Shown: positions 45,386 to 59,906, counted from the stretch's first letter. The stretch is 64,000 bases of DNA from Tubiluchus corallicola (GCA_030141605.1 JAQGDQ010000007.1:1227173-1291172); one strand, 5' to 3'. Numbers and translations are program-made. The notes: generated by a model not told the origin, from the sequence alone.

Positions 45386-47949
45386 TGCATTTACATTGAA
45401 GGTAAAAATTGAAACGTTTGTTTCTCTGCTCTGCTAAGAAGCGCGCTTACAAAGTTAAAACGTTCTTAAAAATAATTATTCTAAAACGCACGCGTTCAAA
45501 CTTCTGTAGAAAAGCTTGGTTGTTTCTAGGGGAAGATTTGATGTGTTTTTCTTTGTGATGTAAGCAAATTGGGGTGCTGAGGTAGAATTTCCATTTTCAG
45601 AAGCAAAAGGCTATTAAAGAAGCGTTGCTTCTTTTAATTCAATAATAAATTGCCTCACGTAGTAACGTCTATTTTTATGCAAATCGCCCCCTAAAAAGAT
45701 TAGTGCGTAAAGGGGCTACGTACGCCAGCTCCTAAAAACATAGAACTACAAGTAATTTGTTTGTGGTACATTTGCTAACGTTCTTTTTAAAGGCGTGAAA
45801 TAACAATGTTCTGGTAATTCTAAAATTACCAGACGAAAAATGATAGATGTACCAGCTGCTACTGATCTGCGTTTTGCATAAGATAAAATATGATGGCGAT
45901 AAAAGGTTTAAGTAACAAAAACAGCAAATTTTATCACCTATAATTATGCTGTCACTGTGCCTGTACAGTTTTTTGGTTCAGTTGTCACGTATAATGACAA
46001 AAATCGCTGTATTAGCACAATTGCATATATTTAGTATAAGCCTATAACAAATTTTAAAGCACAAGATTATAAAAATACGGAAACTAAAAAAAATTCATGG
46101 GGTCATCGGAGACAGTGTTTATAGTGAGCTTCCATTTTACAGTTTTCTGAAATGCAGGCTGGCTGTTCGTCTAACAAAACTTCTTCCAAAATCTTCAACA
46201 CTAATTCAAGCGTCACTTAAGCTTGAAAAAATATCGGATAGATTGGGACACTCGTAGATTCCTGGAAGATGTTGGCTTCTAGGAAATCTAAATAATCCCT
46301 TATATAATACCTACCGGGAAAATCGTTGGAGGAAGAAGAAACGCAGTTTATCCTAGTCTTCATCCATATATTTATTAAATGAGACTAGCTCTGTTTAACT
46401 TAAGCCTTTAAGCTGGCTATCATTACCACGTATACTCAGATATTTTCTGACTTTGAAATAAATATATCGTGGGAGACAGAATTAAAATTTAGAATAGCAA
46501 AAACCGTTCAAAAACATTTTATGCGCGAACGATGAACTATACAAGTAATGTGGTTATTGATTACATTCCATGTGCATAATTTCTCATTATCCCCTCGCAA
46601 CAAAATTGCATGAGAGGATATAGTAATGCCCTCTGTTTGTAGCTGTCTGTCCATCCAAGTGTGCGTCCGTTATTCCGCCATTTGCTTTGTGGACAAATTT
46701 CAAGCCAAATCCATAAGCAAGCCGTCGACTTTAATTGGGGTCTCAGTGTCAAAGGTCAGAGTCACAGGATCTATTGCACATAATAGTACGACGGTTCGTT
46801 GGGAGGAGATGGTCGCTTTGCGGTCCATGTTTACTTTGCTGTATTGTTGAGAGAAGCCATTTGCTGACCATTGTAGAAATGTAGAAACGTTTTCAAAAGT
46901 AGCGTTTTGTAATAAGCCATAGAAATCTCTCCAAGAAACCCGTACTTACAATTTCGCAAAATATATTTGAGCAAAATTTTGAAAACGTCGGTTGGCTGAG
47001 ATCACTAAAACGTCGGCAGCGGGAAGTAAGCTAATTAATAGTGTCTTATTCAGTATATGTGCAGTCAATAATTCATTCAAAAATATATTATATTATTATT
47101 ATTATATTAAAATTATTAATACAAATTAATTAATAACAATATTTATTCATTAATAGTTTGCCATTCAGTTAGCTGGTCACCCATCAATAAGCAGCCAGTA
47201 ACTGACATTTCTGGCATAAAAAGTAATAAAAAGGCCAAAGATTCACAGTAATTTAGTACTTAGCATTCTGTTACCTTAAAATGTTTGTGCTTTCCCTATA
47301 ATTATTAATTATGGCATAAACTTATGCTCTTACACTTTGTCAAATTTTTTTATAGCATTGCCTATAGATCTAATGTATTTGGCCTTGCATATTTCATTCA
47401 GTGAAAGCCTCCATGAATATAAAAAAAATATGTACCTCTTAGTTATTAAAGCAGTTTCCTGAGGCAGTCAAAATATTTCATCTGGTAAATACTACAAGAT
47501 TTACTAGTGCACAAACACAGACACACAAATATATTCATTTATTTCTTCCTACTATAACAAATCACAAATTAAAGAAATACCTAAACCTCAAATTGAAGCA
47601 AAAAGCAGACACCTTTTATTTAAATCAACACTGTTTAGCATATCAGAATATTTTAATGCTAATTAGTCAACAATATACAAGTCTATGTTATTAGCTTAAT
47701 TTTATAGTAGACTTTACTTGAATTGTACATACGACTAGAAACATTAAAACAGACCCAGTGAATTGTTACTCGTTGGTAAATTAAAAGAGCCACTAAACAA
47801 TTATAAGAGCAAGTATTTCAATGATAAAATTATTTCTACACTATAAATGCAAATATGATGCATACAGCAAAACCACAGTACAAGATTATGCAAGAATGTA
47901 AAAATGTCTAGTTATCACAGTTTTCTTTATCTTTCCAATGTTTGATTAT
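45386..47949. other. Intergenic region between RNase L-like 5' end and EFHC1 3' end
   Basis: Upstream DNA of the RNase L-like gene and downstream DNA of EFHC1. No gene is supported. About 46570-46850 has the look of a dispersed repeat (CTGTCTGTCCATCC-like words, CCGTTATTCCGCCATTTG). About 47080-47160 is very AT-rich. No clear core promoter motif was recognised. Confidence 0.5.
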
Positions 47950-48205
47950 TCATTCTGCAGAGATAAAAAATTGCTGGAACTTTTTGAAGTTGATGAGGTT
48001 GTCATCATAATCGGTGCATTGTGCAATAACCTGAAATAAATTTAATATTATTTATAACTAACTGTTTCTGATGTTGGACAGTAAACTGTACTCCATCCTT
48101 GATCAAGCCTGGCAATGTACTGTTGTTCAATCATAAGTGCTATGCTATGTTAGTGTATTTTGCTTTATATATATATATTTATGTATATATATATATTTAT
48201 ATATA

Positions 48206-48238
<33 letters not shown>

Positions 48239-51200
48239 CAAGTATATAATACTTGTATGTTTAAGAACATAAAAGTACCAGAAAACAAACATCTTGGTTA
48301 TCATCACCGAGTTTTCTTCCTTTTGGTCAAGTAACAATCCAGCAAACAAAGATATGAGTGATTTAATTAGTCAGAATCAATAATTTGTGAATTTTTACAG
48401 ATCATGCTAACAATTAGTTCTATCAAGACATGTTTCTAGGTTTTTTTGATGACTCAGCCATTTTTAATAATTAAAGGTGTTTTTCCAGCATGTTTTTCAT
48501 GCGTGTACTATCTTACACATGCATTATGCAAGTACGTATCTCTTTAGACATTTTCCAAAGTTATGCAAAAGAATGAGTTTAAAACAATTTTTTAAAATAT
48601 TTACCAAATCCAGTATGTCATCGTCCAAAGGAATATTGGCACGTCGACAAAGGACTTTCAGCTCATTTTTCTCAATGTAGCCAGATTTGAATCCACTCCT
48701 AAAAGAACAATTTATACCAATCAAACTTTTATCTTAACAGATTTGCCGTCATTAACACGTACATATACTTGCTTGTGCCAAATGCTTGTGTTGCCTCGAC
48801 CGAACAATATGACTTTTTTGCACAAAATATCAAACACCAAAATACCAGTTTCTGGTGTAATGGTAAAAAGTTACTGCAAGGCTTATAATTAAAGCACACT
48901 TATCAACACTGTTTACTTTGGAATTTCAAACTTAATGCTTTCCTCTTACATAGTTGTAAACACTTATGAAAGTTCAACTCTATGGCTCATTTAATTAGCC
49001 TTGTTAGCCCATACTGCCCAGGCTTAATTACCTATAATTATCTGCATTTAAAAACTCCTTTTTCAAAGCATCTTTCTGCATTGAACACCACTGTTGTAGC
49101 ATTTTTTGAACACGATTCAGCAACCTTTCTGCATCATCATCTTTTCTGAAATGTATAAATCTATAAATTTAACTATATTAAATTTAATCATCCTATGCAA
49201 TATGCATAGGGAGATAAAAGATGTTCATTTTAAATTTGTGAGTTAAAAATTGCAGCTTCTGACACCAGTTTTATTGCATTTTACACAGACTACAATAATA
49301 TTATCTACATATAATATATGTGTTATATACAGACAGGATAATAATCTCGAATGCAAAAAATTCAAAAACTTTTCAGGCTATTTAATCTTAATAGCTGTTT
49401 CTCTAGACAACCTGATAATGTACCAACTTGAATTCAAAATATTGCTATCAGTGTGCAACTGGAAAAAGTACGAAAAGTAGGGTATGAATGAAACATACAT
49501 TTATTCACAGATGCCAAAAAAAATGTCTCATCAACTTAAGAGCACTAAGTGAACTTATACAGCTTGCTCAATAAGTGCTAAATGAGTCTCAGAAGCTTTT
49601 AACCATGTAAAATAAAACTAAATGTCTTTATGTATTTAATTTTCCATAATGCCTTAATTCAAATACACTGAAAAGGCCATAGCAAACTAACAAATTATCA
49701 ACAGTTGAATATTATTGAAACAATCATGTTCAAAATACAACTACATTTAACACAGTTCCAGATTATCTTGTACTTACTTATATGCAGTAGACCCTTGAGA
49801 AGTTGGCCCTTGTTTCTCCAAATGAGCTTTTAATGACAGCACAAGAGACGCTATTAAAAAATACAGCCAGGAACTTTAAAATATTGAAAAATCTTACCAG
49901 AAGGTAAAAAATAACAAAGTAACTTTAAATAAGTATGAGATGAAATAAAACTGTATGAATAGATACCAATTTAATTTCATTCACTAAAAAATGAAATTTG
50001 CAACAACACAATGTTTGATTTACGCTTTTGTAAAGATGAAATATTATGGTATTAAATTTTTAGAGTAAATGCAGTTTGCAGTAAATAACTTAGGCAGCAG
50101 AATCATAGATCTTTGTGAGTTGCATTCTAAGCTTGGATGATCCTTTCTTTAACACACAGACATGTCAACAAACTAGGCTATTACCATGCAAGCTTTAAAT
50201 TGTATTTACCCGGAAATTTGTCCTTGTGTAGCTCTACATATTTTACTACATATTCATCAACATCAACAATTTTGAAGCGATTGTTGAATACAACTATTAT
50301 GCTTCCAATGTCAAAATCCTGAGGTCCATAAAATTCAGGATTTTGCACTGATGATCCTGGCTTTTGAAGCCTTGTTCGTTCTAAAAATTTCCCTGAAATT
50401 TATTTAAATGGATTCAAGATAAAATGCTATTATGATGACATTGAAAAGTTTTTTACCTGATAGTAGAGACAACAGATATATGAATGAAAAACAAAATGTA
50501 CATAGTTGTAGTTGGATGTTTTAGCCTAAAAATGACTGTTTCACATTATTTTTCACATTCTAAGAGTGTGCATATAACTTACCTCCAAGAATTCCTGAGT
50601 TTCTCACAGGTGGTTCATATATTGTGACCATGTCATCAGCAAGTCGGTATGAAATAACGAACCTTCTGTTTTTGTCCTCTTGCTTGACTGTATCCTAATC
50701 CATGAAAATATTAATATTAATTCACAAAGATAGGGCAAAAAGTTGTTTTAACAACTAAATTCGAATATGTAACTCAAAAACAGTACGGCATGCATTTCTC
50801 GCTAAAATTTCTGAAGTCCAGATAAAAATGAATCTAATGACAACAAAAGAAATTAAGCACTATATCAGCAATATTACATTTATCAAATACGTACAACATA
50901 ACTGAAATGGTATAAAAGAACTTACCAGAATTGCAGCATAACGCAAGACATTATGGTCATTTTGCAACATCTTAACAACGTCTTTCTTGGGTGGTTGAGG
51001 TATAAGTGACAGACATGATTGCAAACTATCTTCCACTGAGCCGAAACCAGTGTAAGGTGGTACTTCCTAAAGAAAATGTGAAAAAAAAATCAGAAAAAAA
51101 TATGACTAAAAATTATTGAGGTTTTTATATCAGAACATTTTAATAATAATAATAATAATAATAATAATGCATTCTTAAATCAGGGAAATCAAAATCTCGC

Positions 51201-54200
51201 TAGATACACTTATAATGGTAATATGGATAGCTTAGTTAAAACACGTGAATTTTTCATATGAAAAATATATGTACAGAGCTGTTATTCAAAGAAATGAAAA
51301 TTGTGATGGTTGTAAATGTTTGTAAATTGAGAATGGCTTGTTTTGTGTACAGATATACAAATAATTTACTACCAAATACCTTCCAGTAATTTCGAATAGA
51401 GATTGATGTTCTTATAAAACAAAACTGCTAAACGATTGTCATTTTCATAAATGTAGAACTAATGTAAAATTACAATTGCTGATGTGTAGACAAATTATGC
51501 AAGGAATAGAAAACTATTAATATTAATCAAGTTACTATGGTCTAGTCCCTAGGCCATTTCTTACCCTAGAAAAATTGTTTATTTTTGTTGACTTTTTTCA
51601 GCAATAGACCTGGATTTTAATGTGTATCAAATAAAAGCCCTGTTAGATAGTTCTATCTTGGGCAAATATGGTAAAATGTGATAAATAGATAGCATACAAA
51701 ACAACAAATTCTATTGTTAATGCATTAGAAGAACATGCATTCCTGCTTCGTAATGGTATTATGTAGCACACATCTACCTTCTTCACTACACGTTTCTCTT
51801 GTCCGATGATCTTCTCTCTATCTATTGGTGTAAAATCTGAGATGTCAAAATGTGCTTTATAAAAATCACGAGTATATGCATCGCAGTCACAAATCAAGAA
51901 CCTAGTTAGGAAATATAATTTATGCCATTAAAAGAAGATTTCATTACGTTGTTCATTAAGTTATAGTAGTTCATTAATTATAGTTTCTCTGATGTATGCA
52001 TGTAACTACTTATATTAGATCATATCGTAGCGATGATCTAAGCAATATGATTGCAACAATAATTATTATTGTGCAGGTCTTCATTAAAACCCTTTCAAAA
52101 CTGCTCAACCAAAATGGTTACACGTAGCATTTTAAGAAAAAAAAAGAAAAGTGCGCACATACACAAACTTTCAATATACCAGGACATTCTCATTAACTTT
52201 AAAAACCCTTACTCAAAAAAAGACAGCTGGAGGTGTGGTTGTGTGTGGAAGTTTTAAAAATGCTGACATTACATTAGTGCATTTAGTCCTGAAGACACAA
52301 CCCACACCTTTAAATCAAAAAAGTCATGTATGGATTCACAACCATCCACCTTTAAATAGTTAGTGCAAAAAAGCCGGCCACTAACGAATGTAGGTAAAAA
52401 TGGCAACAGAAAAAATGGCACGGTAAAAATGGCACAGAATGAAAATCACACAGGAAAAAATGGCACACTTAGTAAAGTATGCGCTTAGGGTTAGGGTTAC
52501 AGTGGGGATAATTATTTTAGTTATTTTTACCTCTGCCAAAGAAGTTACTTTCAACACAGTTTGTTTGTTTGTTTGTCTGTTTATTTGGTTGTCTTTTGTC
52601 TGTTATGGTAATAAAAATATTACACAAAAACTATCTGACAGTTTTCCAAGAAACTCTGTGAACAAAAGTGGGCATAGGGTACTGAAGTTGGAATCTTTTC
52701 GTCGGTTCTTTTTTCTCAAAGCTTGACCGAACACCATATACAAAAAAACATTTGTGGAGTGCTTCATGGGGTCTTGGAGGGAGTGTTTAGTACTTCTTTT
52801 TTGTTATCTCCACTGGACACACAACTACGAGTTAGTTCCAGCTGCATTTTGAAAAATTCTGTCTTGTAAAACTGTGTACCACACTGCACCAGAAAGTCAC
52901 TTTCACACTGCACACTGTCTATACCATTGGCTTATTAGTGTGTATAGGCTTATAAGGTAATTTGGTATGTATATATTTGTCAGTCTATTACCATCGCCAA
53001 AATTAATGGTGAAAAGTTGGATAAACACCATGTGGAACACTCGTGCATTATTGACTATAAATCCATTTAATGAAAATTTTTTCCTGTTCCATTTTTACCT
53101 GAGCTATTTTTTCCTGCACCATTTTTTCCTGTGCCATTTTTACTGTGCCATTTTTACCCATGCCATTTTTACCGCATATTGGGTACTAACTAATGACTAT
53201 CTCGTTAAGTCTTTAAGAAGGAAGTTTCAGAAAAGGTGACAAAATAATAAACATTCTAGAAGATGATAGTGAACACTTTTCTGAAAAGACTAACTGTTTC
53301 ACGTCATTTTTTATTTTTCCTGATACTTTACAGGAACCATTATGAGGTTATAGGCCATATATAAACACATTATTTCATTTAACCTCCAAAAGCATAATTA
53401 CTTTCTGCCATAAATGACAAGAGAGTCCCCAATGCGAAAATCTTTTGGTGTGTACCACTCAGAAATGTCACTATCTGTCACCTCCATTGCTATGGTGGGA
53501 AACAATGCTGTAATTAGAATAAAGAAGTACATCAAAAACAAAAATTAGACACTGGTAATTAGTAATTTTAAGAAAACACTGAGATGTTTAAGCAACAAGT
53601 ATTGGCTTACATGGAAGTTTTCCTCTGTTTTTTGCAAGTTTTTGCCTTCGCATCAGAACTGGAAAAGGGTCCCTTCCATTATTTGCTGAATGTTGTTCTC
53701 TAATTTCTACTGTGTCATCAACTAAATAGTACTAAATAGAAAAGAACAATAAATAAGAAACAAGTAAAATTATATTAAATGACATTAAATGAATGCCCAC
53801 TAGTCCAAAGCAATTTTTGTTAAATCAAGATGCATTACATAGACAAAAACAACAAAATTTCTCTTGAATTTAATTAGGTACTACCTTACAGAACTATCAC
53901 ATGCATGCAACATTTTTTAATTAAGCTATATTGAAACTTATTAACTTACATGAAGAACACAAGGTCGTACTTCGCCAAACATGCTATCCCTATCATCCCA
54001 AACACAATAAAATCGTAAAACTTTTCTATCCAATTCCAGAAACTGACGAGTTTTATCAAATGTTGAGGGTGTTTTGTAGTTAGCAATAGCAGTTCTCTTT
54101 GCACGTGCTGTTGTATATGGATCATCTGGGATCAGTTCAGGATCATTGAGTTCAATGCCCTCACTTGCCATGAATTCCTGCAAAAGCCGCACTAATAAAA

Positions 54201-57200
54201 TGGAATAGTAGACAACTTTTTACAGGTTTGCTTAATTAGTGTAAACTAAAGACAGACGATTCACTAATGATTGAGTATAAATGGAGAATCAGCGAGTCTC
54301 TGTGAGGTCTTAAAATGAATAAGATTAATTGTTCAAACTCCTACATAATACAAGATGCTCCCACATGGAGTAGGCAGTTGAGAGTGTAATGACAAACCAC
54401 TTACAGAGCAGCAAAGATTTCCTAAAACGAGAGAGATTTATGGGGTGGCTTGCAGCCTGTCAATGAAGTTCAAACTACAGAGTCTGTGAGCGCATCCAGT
54501 GAAATTCGCGGGGTCAAAGCCTAGACTGCGAATGCGTTTTTATGCCATTCAGAAAATTTTGGAAGATTTAGGTACTCTTATAACTTATAAATTTTTACAG
54601 ATCATCTGAAAATGTCCAAGTATAATTTTAAATTTTATGACAAAGTCCTCAAACCCTAGACTTTAGGTTTTAGAAATTTCTAACACCAACAAAAAGCCAA
54701 AATCTTCGTAAGGCATCAGTGAGTAGCGTGGAGGGCTTCTTGACCTTGCAAAAAGCATTGATCTAATGACTGACAATGATAATAAAGTTTCCTTGTGTGA
54801 CTAATTATTAGTGATTATTAGTTATAATGTAAAGTTACACGAATTTTTATTTTTGTATTGCATTTCTGGATCACAATTTCACAAATCTTAAATATGCTAA
54901 CATTTATCATATCATATTAACTATCGTACTTCTGCTCACATATAACAATTTCTGATCATATTACATTGCCATAATCACTTAAATGCACATTCAACAACTC
55001 TATGAAATGACACTTTCAGTAGCTGATGTTTGAAACCTACAAGTCTCAAAAAAAATCTCCAAGATCATTGCAGGCTTTTGCTTGTTTTTATAAATTGACA
55101 AAATAAGAAGTCTGCATAAAATTTCCATGATTTGTGAACAAAAAAAGTTATTATTTTAACAGATGTATCAAAATAATCCTATTTCATGTGTTCGTCAAGA
55201 TTTACAAATGGTGGCAAACCCATTAATCAGAATTGAAGGTTTTAGCTACATTAGCCAGTGCTCAAATTGAGGGTGTATGGGGGTATACAATGTGTATATT
55301 ATTGAAAAAGTAAATGCAAGCAAAATTGAGTGCGAGTAGAACACACAATAAGACAAAATGAAAATGATAAATGAATGGTTATCAATTACCCATAAAAATT
55401 ACCAATGAACTATTGCTCAGATTTTAGATTTTTAGGTTTAGAAAATAACTTTTATTATATTTGTTGACCAAAACATGTAGCGAAAATGAGTTATAAAATA
55501 AGCGGAAAACTTTCTTACGAATACTCCCACATACCTTTCGGCTCAAAATACCCTTAAATGGTGTAAAATGCATTAACAACCGAAGCACTGCCACAAACTC
55601 TGCTGGGGAGACCCTATGCAGAGATCGGAAAACTCGGGCAAAGTGACAATTTTTTTAATTTTAATCAAGTTTGCTTATTCAAGTTCGCTTATTCTATTAA
55701 CATTTTAAATGTGAGAGAATAACATGCTGGCCAGCAGAGCGGGATAACACTTGCAAATGTGGATGGCACACACACCGAATTGGGGTGTCTTGGTACATAG
55801 AAACTTACATGTTAAAATGTACAAGAAAATCAATGGTTTTCACATAGACAATCCCTAATGCTGTATCTCCAGTAAAATGTGAAACAGCTGCAAAATCCTG
55901 CAATTTCAGACATGAAGATTTTACCAGACACAGATGAAACATGATGGAGTTAGGAAAGCACAGAAAGAGAGGAATCGGGCAAAATACCTTTGTCCAACCA
56001 TCGCAGTCAACAATATGAAACACTTTCCCATAAAAGACGACATTAATGCCAACATTAAAGTCTTTCCAGTGCCATGGAGTGCCGTCATCTAGTTTTGGAA
56101 TTTTTTGTCGTTTTAACAACTTGCCCTGAAAATAAAACATTTGAATGTTGATGTAGTGGAAGTTCAGGGCAAATGAACAGAAAGGTGATTTTTGTAATGT
56201 AAGGATCAGGAATAGTGTAACCTAACTACGTAAGAGCAAGCTTAACCCATTTACATTGAGGGCAATGTCTCTCTGCACCAATGTTAATTGAAAGTTCTTC
56301 CCTTAAATTTTCAGAACACTTCTCAGCTGGTTTAATTTTAGGAGTTTAAGATGACAAATCTCGGGACTCCACTCTAGCAACTGCTGCAATACACAGATTG
56401 GCAGTGCATGCAAAGCCAACCCTACCCAGCCCATTCCCGCAAAATGTTGCTCACTGACAGCAACTACAACATAAAATCTTCGACAATCCAAAAAAGCACA
56501 AAAATGCATACATGTTTAGTAGCAATTTGTTAATTATTCCAATAATTGTTATAAACTTACCAGACTACCAGAAAATGCTAAGCAAATCACTTCAAAGAAG
56601 GATTCATTTATTTCATTTAAAAATATTAAGATTTTGTATGAAAGATTAAACATTGTTACCCTTTGACCAAAATGCTAGGCGCTAACAAAAAAAGACAATG
56701 GATGTACAAACGTGTTGTAAACTTATAGTTTTTTCATATACTGCAATAAAATTAGTTCATATGAAATTTATACATGATCAATCTAAGACTAAAGTCAGCA
56801 ACAATATGGGTTTAAATGACATAAGGTACCCCAGCTATACTTTGTGAAAGGGTTCATCTCATATTCAATCTGATCCAGCAGCATATTTTTCTAAGTCTTT
56901 TTTTTGGTTTGGAGAAATAAATCTGACTCATTCTAACCTTTCCAGCCATTACATGTTGCACAATCATAAAATTCCTGTTTTATTGATAAACAAGCAGAAT
57001 TAAAGCTAGTGCGGATGGAAAAAAGAATAAAAATAATACTAAGAATGTGCACTTGATTTTGATTCTCACAGTATAGTTCAATACATTCTCCAGCTATGTT
57101 TGTGAGTAACCTTTGTCAGCTTGTCAGTTGAAAATATAAAAGAAGCATTCGATTAGCCATTGCAACATAGATACACTAATTGATTTTTCCTAATCCCTCT

Positions 57201-58911
57201 ATTACTTAAATCTTTCATTTCTTTTCTCATCACTTCAACATGGAAGAATTTTTTGCTTTTTCGCTTGTTTACAAAATTTAGTAAACAGTATGAAGTAGTT
57301 CACGACTGTAATCTAATTCATAGAATTACTAGACACAAACCAAGAGGCAAACCAAATATCGGCAAGCATAGTGTCAATTTTTTGTGCTAAGCATGTGGCG
57401 CCGTCTATTAATAAAAGAAAAAACACCATAACCTAACTGGTGGATACCTATTTTATAACGGTAGAGACTGTTCAATGTTCATTAAACTTTAATCACCTGT
57501 GGAATGCCACTATTGATTACAGTGGGCTCATTAACGACAATGCTATCATCTTCCAGATAATAGTAAATGTTTACAGGGCGAATTCGCATTGTTTCCTCAG
57601 CAGCTTCAACAACAGTTTCTGTGAAGTATGCATTAAATTTAAGAACCTAAAAAAATGAATTCAAACTTCAGCTCAAAAGAATATAATAAAATTAAGAATT
57701 ATAAAGTTATTAAGTGGAACAAGGACTTTGAAATCAATATGGATTTATATGTCCAATATTGCAATTATCATAATTTAAAGGCAATAAAAGTTGACATGCT
57801 GGTTAAAAGAGTAAAAATGACTAAAAAAATCAATAGTCAGAAAAGTGGAAGACAAAAGTTATTTAAAAATTGTATAGTGTTTTAAAGAAAATACTACACG
57901 TCATAATACGTGTCACATGTAGTGAAACACATTACGTAAAACCTGAATAAAATGTACCTTTTTGTCAAATACGAAATGGGCTGGCAAGAACTGTGTTTGA
58001 GGAACTAACTGAGAAATTTGACCTGGCCCTGCTCTGTAAGCTGCTGCAGAACGTGGTCCTGCAGCTGAAAGTGTCTTTGTTGCCCTTGCACCAATTTCAT
58101 ACACATATTCTGGATGCTCTGGAAGATTCTTGTCGGCTGCTTCAGATATAGATTTTGCTTTCAAAGGCTCACCACCAATGCCAGATTTTGGAGCATTACG
58201 CATTGGATACCCATTCACATATCCAAGAGATTGTTGTCGATGAAATGCCATTTTCTAAAAAATTGGTCGTTGCAACTAATTATAAGAATCGGTGAAACTT
58301 GGGACTTGGCACAATCAAAGAAACTTGCATACACATCTATTATATTGTAATATATACTACTAAGTGATAAACTGTTACAATGTTCATGAAAAACTGAACC
58401 AAATAACCAGCTGACTACACAATCTTTTACATCATTACATACATGCAGAATGTTACCTTTATGCATAGGTGCACACTACACACTATGCATACTATGTAGT
58501 AACTACTAAATTAGTCAGAAGACCCATAGGCCTGCACAGACATAGTAAGCCTATTAGCATATTTTCATGTTTAAGATCATGATTGAAGCAATGGTAACAG
58601 ATTAGTAGGCTACTAAATTAGGAAAAAGTTTAGCGTTAAATTAAATAAAGACAGTGATCAAGTGTGAAGTGAAGCAGATTATACGAGTACACTACAATAA
58701 TTGCAAGGCAAACAAAAACCGAATCACTGTAAAACATCAATGAAGTATATAAATGTTAGTTACAACTTGAAGTTTTAAACTGCATGTGCTTTTGAAGAAT
58801 TAACAATTTACATAACGCCCGCCTTGTGGCATTTTGGAAATTTAGAAAAACAAACAAACTTACGCTAGGGTCTTTAAAACTGTAACCTGGCAGTTTTGGC
58901 ATCTCCTCCAT
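47950..58911 (-). CDS. EFHC1: EFHC1 (myoclonin/Rib72-type) ciliary microtubule protein, 15 exons
   Basis: A 669-residue protein with three DM10 domains and an EF-hand-like tail, an inner component of ciliary doublet microtubules. Exons 5' to 3': 58911-58864, 58254-57958, 57646-57497, 56125-55988, 54177-53950, 53731-53611, 53507-53402, 51901-51778, 51066-50926, 50694-50583, 50392-50210, 49850-49778, 49145-49032, 48698-48605 and 48030-47950. Frame is continuous throughout and the stop is TGA. DM10-1: VLKFNAYF to [11 protein letters not shown]10-2: [37 protein letters not shown]10-3: [35 protein letters not shown] and EPPVRNSGI are typical of the family. The length fits EFHC1 (human 640). EFHC2 is the alternative. 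The EF-hand-like loop ([13 protein letters not shown]) lacks the usual acidic ligands. Confidence 0.95.
48158..48242. repeat. (AT)n microsatellite
   Basis: Imperfect TA repeats in the last intron of EFHC1. Confidence 0.9.
51140..51168. repeat. (AAT)n microsatellite
   Basis: About nine AAT triplets in an EFHC1 intron. Confidence 0.9.
52391..53183. mobile_element. Non-autonomous (probably hAT) element with subterminal GGTAAAAATGGCACA repeats
   Basis: The left end carries several copies of GGTAAAAATGGCA/GGAAAAAATGGCAC. The right end carries at least six inverted copies (CCTGTGCCATTTTTA). The tips read AATGTAGGTAAAAATGGCA and, inverted, AATATGCGGTAAAAATGGCA. Just outside, ACTAACGAAT and ACTAACTAAT may be a target-site duplication of the 8-bp type. 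Inside are a TTAGGG-like triplet (about 52486-52500) and a GTTTGTTTGTTTGTCTG tract. It lies in an EFHC1 intron. The hAT assignment rests on the same repeats next to a hAT transposase tail at 42536. Confidence 0.65.
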
Positions 58912-59305
58912 GGTCGTCTTACTTTAGCTTATTGTCCTAAATTCCACGTGTTTCTTTATCAAATTTTGCAAATTTACAATTTTTGTCAAATTTTAAGTAT
59001 AAAAGTGTGCAAACAGCACTGCGACAACAGAATATTACTTTAGCTCTGTTGCCAATGACGCGTTTCTGTGTTTGTATAATTGACGTATGCTGGAACTCGG
59101 TGCGCATGCTCAATAGATTTTAGCAGGCGGGTTGCCTTTGCTAGTTTGCCATAGTTAATGCTGGTGCAAGCGACCAAGCGTTAGGCTGACAAGTTTAACA
59201 GGTTGCAAAAGCATAACCGTGTCGGCAATGGACGGATTGATGTTTTGATATCATGTTCATAGAGAAAAATCGCTGTTTAATTCCAATGAGAGTTTTTGTG
59301 ATAAA
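58912..59305. promoter_or_regulatory. Head-to-head promoter interval between EFHC1 and the PHLPP-like gene
   Basis: Only 394 bp separate the two divergent start codons. Within it TGCGCATGCTCA (59101-59112) is one base short of the NRF1 palindrome. GTTGCC occurs at 59048-59053 and 59131-59136, matching an RFX X-box half-site of the kind found at ciliary genes. GACGTA/GACGCG words resemble CRE half-sites. No TATA box is evident. Roles are inferred from motif resemblance only. Confidence 0.5.
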
Positions 59306-59906
59306 ATGGATCGAATAGAGAAAGACAGCATTAGATCACAGTATTCTATGCTCAGTTATAAAGTGCGCTCGGGTCAGAACTGGTGGAAAGAGTTTATGGG
59401 CGAAAAGGGTATCGACTCTGTTTCTCGTAGCTCAAGTAGCAGATCACCAGAAAGTCGCAATATAGGACAAATAGAAGATGATATTGATAACTGGGAAATA
59501 AGTGAAAATTATGAGAAAGATAGGTCTCCTACGAGTAGTAGCAGTTCTTCGTTTTCTCGAACACATTCACAAGGTACTGAGCGCCAGTTTGAGGCTGAAC
59601 ATTGGCTGGGAGACACCAACCATGGTTATATCCGTGTTTATGATCCAGACACAAGCGTTTTGAAGTCTCGTTGTATACCGTGTTCACTGAGTACGACGGC
59701 ACATCAGATTTGTCTAAAACTTAACGCATTGTCAAATGCTCTGCACATTCAGTACAATGGCGGGACCATTAAACGGTTAGAGCCGTATGACCACCCCCTT
59801 GCTCTTCAAAATGAATATCTGACGAGACTTGGTTATACCGACATTTGTAGGATACAAGAGGTTGGACAAAGCAAAGAACTAGGCTACTTAATTCGATTTT
59901 ATGTTG
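59306..59906 (+). CDS. PHLPP-like protein, first coding exon (Ras-association-like domain)
   Basis: The ATG at 59306 opens a 200-codon exon. The first ~95 residues are Ser-rich and low complexity (VSRSSSSRSPESRN, SPTSSSSSSFSRTHS). Residues ~105-200 read HGYIRVYDPDTSVL, LKLNALSNALHIQYNGG, HPLALQNEYLTRLGYTD and QEVGQSKELGYLIRFYVG, which match the region before the PH domain of PHLPP1/2 phosphatases. In that family PH, leucine-rich repeat and PP2C domains follow and the enzyme dephosphorylates Akt and PKC. Those exons lie beyond the window. The donor is GTAGGT after ...TTTATGTTG at 59906; a second GT four bases later is possible. It shares a promoter interval with EFHC1. Confidence 0.75.
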
